The notes beneath the pieces were generated by a model that was not told where the DNA came from, made no database searches, and worked only from the letters and a program-made list of their open reading frames with translations. Shown piece after piece: positions 13,674-15,210 of a DNA stretch of 15,210 nt. A program made the position numbers and the translations under genes. Source of the DNA: Nitrospina sp. (GTDB lineage Bacteria > Nitrospinota > Nitrospinia > Nitrospinales > Nitrospinaceae); NCBI GenBank assembly GCA_004357435.1, contig SMVS01000161.1:1-15210 (forward strand). The letters run 5' to 3'. Within the stretch, counting starts at the first letter, position 1, and each line of letters starts with the position of its first letter.

Positions 13674-13967
13674 TTATGAATCAGTTTCATAGTCCACCAC
13701 AATGGAATGGGAGCACAAGCCTCGCAGGATTTTGATTACGGGTTGGTGAACTTCGTGATTGGCATAGATTTCCAATCCTTCCTTATTTTCAAAATGGGTG
13801 GTGAGGACCAGGTCATACGAACGTTCCGATTCTTTAAAATTGATGCCCACTTCCAAGTGCTTCAGCGTTTTAATTTTATTTTCCATGCTTTTCAATGCCG
13901 TTAAAGCGCGTTCCATATTTTCCGAAGATTTCTGATTGAGCTTGAACATGACAATGTGTTTGACCAC
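13674..13967 (-). CDS. Dabb-domain (stress-responsive alpha/beta barrel) protein
   Basis: This 97-aa protein is a single Dabb domain. Diagnostic features are the opening VKHIVMFKLN, a central strand with YDLVLTTHFENKEGLEIYANHEVHQPV, and a closing IVVDYE strand. Dabb proteins form small dimeric ferredoxin-like barrels. Some act in stress responses or as small enzymes or cofactors, but most have no known substrate. The length is the usual one for a stand-alone member. The start is GTG, with GGGAG seven bases upstream. It is divergent from the DjlA-type gene and has a likely terminator downstream. Function beyond the family is not inferable here. Confidence 0.85.
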   Translation of the reverse strand: MVKHIVMFKLNQKSSENMERALTALKSMENKIKTLKHLEVGINFKESERSYDLVLTTHFENKEGLEIYANHEVHQPVIKILRGLCSHSIVVDYETDS

Positions 13968-14072
13968 TTTAGGACTCCCTGTTTAATTTTTAAATCACGA
14001 GGCCAGAGGATATTCCTTTTCCGGTACCGATTCAATGTGGGAGATGTAAGTTCATATAAAAATATTCCTCTG

Positions 14073-14081
14073 TGATATATT
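14073..14081 (+). promoter_or_regulatory. Candidate extended -10 promoter of the DjlA-type gene
   Basis: TG at 14073-14074, one base, then TATATT at 14076-14081 matches TGnTAnnnT. Transcription would start near 14088, about 38 bases before the ATG, and include the AAGGGA Shine-Dalgarno at 14115-14120. No good -35 is seen upstream. Confidence 0.45.
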
Positions 14082-14125
14082 GAGGACATTGTGGCTGGCT
14101 TTGACAATTTCTTAAAGGGAATGAT

Positions 14126-14848
14126 ATGTCCTGGTTGCTGGGCGCGGGATTTGGATTGCTTCGGGGTGGGCCGCTGGGGGCGCTTTTTGGCGGTCTGACG
14201 CAATATTTTATTTCCAAAAAACTCAAAGCCAAGGTCCGGCAAAGTTTACCTGGCGTGAAACATGAAGGAACCTTTGTCACTTGCATCATCGTTGCGATGA
14301 CTAAAGTAGCAATGGTGAAAGGTTATGTCACGGCCAAAGATGTTGAGACCATCTATAAGTTTTTTTCAAAAAATTTAAAATACACCAGTGACGATTTGGA
14401 ATCTGTCAATAATGTCATTAGAGAAACCTGCAAGGTGGACCCGGCCTGGGCCCCGGTGGTGGAAAAGTATAAAGCCTCGACACAATCGCATTATCGGTTA
14501 TTGTTGCTGGCGCTCACTTATCAAATGGCTCTCCTCGAAAATTCCTTGACCCCGGAAGCGCAGGACACGATCAATGAGCTGGCTGGACTGCTGGGTCTGT
14601 CTTTTGAAGAGCACGACCAGATACGCCGCAAATATTCCCTGGATGATCTGGTCACTCCGTACTCCATTTTGGGTGTTCCACCCCGTGCCTCCGATCAGGA
14701 AATCAAAAAAGCCTATTGGCGTCTGGCGGCTCATTACCATCCCGACAAGGTGGCTCATTTGGGTGGTGATCATGTGGAACAAGCCCATATAAAGTTTTTG
14801 GAATTGCAGGCCGCTTATCGTGAATTGGAGGAATTGCGGGGGCTTTAG
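14126..14848 (+). CDS. djlA: DjlA-type co-chaperone: TerB domain plus C-terminal J-domain
   Basis: This 240-aa protein follows the DjlA architecture. A Gly-rich hydrophobic N-terminal segment (about 3-29) can anchor it in the membrane. A TerB-like helical domain follows (about 46-168). The C-terminal J-domain (about 178-240) carries the HPD motif at 205-207 that stimulates DnaK ATPase. It would therefore recruit DnaK to the inner membrane. Escherichia coli DjlA is 271 aa with the same order and one N-terminal membrane segment. AAGGGA lies five bases before the ATG. The stop overlaps the stop of the convergent CorC-type gene. The symbol rests on architecture, not on a similarity search. Confidence 0.85.
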   Translation: MSWLLGAGFGLLRGGPLGALFGGLTQYFISKKLKAKVRQSLPGVKHEGTFVTCIIVAMTKVAMVKGYVTAKDVETIYKFFSKNLKYTSDDLESVNNVIRETCKVDPAWAPVVEKYKASTQSHYRLLLLALTYQMALLENSLTPEAQDTINELAGLLGLSFEEHDQIRRKYSLDDLVTPYSILGVPPRASDQEIKKAYWRLAAHYHPDKVAHLGGDHVEQAHIKFLELQAAYRELEELRGL

Positions 14849-15210
14849 GTGTCTTGCGATTTGGATTTTTTGTTGGCAGGTTCAGAGGCGGTGGCATCCC
14901 CGTCATGCATTGTCGAGTCCTTCGATTCATTAGGGGTGGCATCGTGTTGTGGGTAGTCCGAGGAAATCCTGCGTAAAATAACCGAGTTTATTTTTCTTTT
15001 GCTGGCCTCTTTGACAGTGAGTCGAAAGTTATCCACCGTCACTTGATCCCCAGGCCCCGGAATTCTTTCCAAATCCTGAATCATCAAACCCGCCAGGGTT
15101 TCATAATCTCCATGTGGCAAATCCAAATTTAGTTTCTCATTGAGAATATCGATGGATTGATCGCCTTCGATCAAATAACCGCCGTCATCGTATTGCACGT
15201 ACTTTTTTTC
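14845..15210 (-). CDS. C-terminal part of a CorC/HlyC-type protein (partial, runs off the right edge)
   Basis: The reading frame is open to the window edge, so only the last 121 codons are seen. It matches the CorC_HlyC (transporter-associated) domain found at the end of CNNM/HlyC/CorC proteins. Its features are a GGYLIEGDQSIDILNEKL start, a DYETLAGLMIQDLERIPGPGDQV middle and a final strand ending VILRRI. These domains regulate ion transport, often magnesium or cobalt efflux, alongside CBS domains and a DUF21 membrane region, which should lie beyond the edge. After the domain comes a hydrophilic tail of about 40 residues rich in Asp, Ser, Thr, Asn and Lys. The internal GTG at 15198 is not the true start. 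The stop overlaps that of the DjlA-type gene. Confidence 0.85.
   Translation of the reverse strand, partial: EKKYVQYDDGGYLIEGDQSIDILNEKLNLDLPHGDYETLAGLMIQDLERIPGPGDQVTVDNFRLTVKEASKRKINSVILRRISSDYPQHDATPNESKDSTMHDGDATASEPANKKSKSQDT

Noticed and set aside
14101..14106. A perfect TTGACA just before the DjlA-type gene
   Set aside because: It is only 20 bases before the ATG, so a matching -10 would fall at or inside the coding region.

Overview
The window is 15.2 kb of bacterial chromosome carrying mostly housekeeping genes. It suggests a Gram-negative (diderm) bacterium of moderate GC content. The order rpsF-ssb-rpsR-DUF2232-rplI-dnaB, an M23 peptidase just before secA, and a DksA-type zinc finger protein with a long lysine-rich tail recall Nitrospinota or delta-proteobacteria-like lineages. 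That placement is inference from gene content and protein style, not from a search. No tRNA, rRNA, CRISPR array, insertion sequence, prophage or integration site was recognised.

Layout. 1-2282: an orphan family 5 extracellular solute-binding protein with a long internal insertion. 2279-3409 (minus): a lipoprotein with seven FG-GAP/VCBS repeats, converging on the first gene. 3410-3627: a divergent intergenic region holding the rpsF leader, which can fold into a structure resembling the S6:S18 autoregulatory motif. 3628-6239: a compact operon of rpsF, ssb, rpsR, a DUF2232 membrane protein and rplI. 6346-8658: dnaB and a secreted TPR protein. 8850-9779: an anchored M23 (LytM-type) peptidase with its own sigma70-like promoter and a terminator. 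9780-10104: a promoter and a long, structured secA leader with a small upstream reading frame. 10105-12672: secA. 12677-13393 (minus): the DksA/TraR zinc finger protein with a histone H1-like N-terminus. 13674-13967 (minus): a Dabb-domain protein with a strong hairpin and T-tract downstream. 14126-14848: a DjlA-type TerB + J-domain protein. 14845-15210 (minus): the C-terminal end of a CorC/HlyC-type protein that runs off the right edge.

The genes cover translation and replication (S6, SSB, S18, L9, DnaB), protein export and folding (SecA, DjlA), and cell-envelope work (M23 peptidase, TPR protein, solute-binding protein, propeller lipoprotein). Three convergent gene pairs meet with a 4-base stop overlap, a 4-base stop overlap and a 4-base gap, leaving no room for terminators between them. 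About half of the starts are GTG or TTG. Several promoters look like extended -10 (TGnTAnnnT) elements, and two of these lie so close to an ATG that leaderless transcripts are possible.

I found no clear new multi-gene system. The items most worth a second look are the rpsF leader, the secA leader, the histone-tailed DksA-like protein, the enlarged solute-binding protein and the possible leaderless starts.
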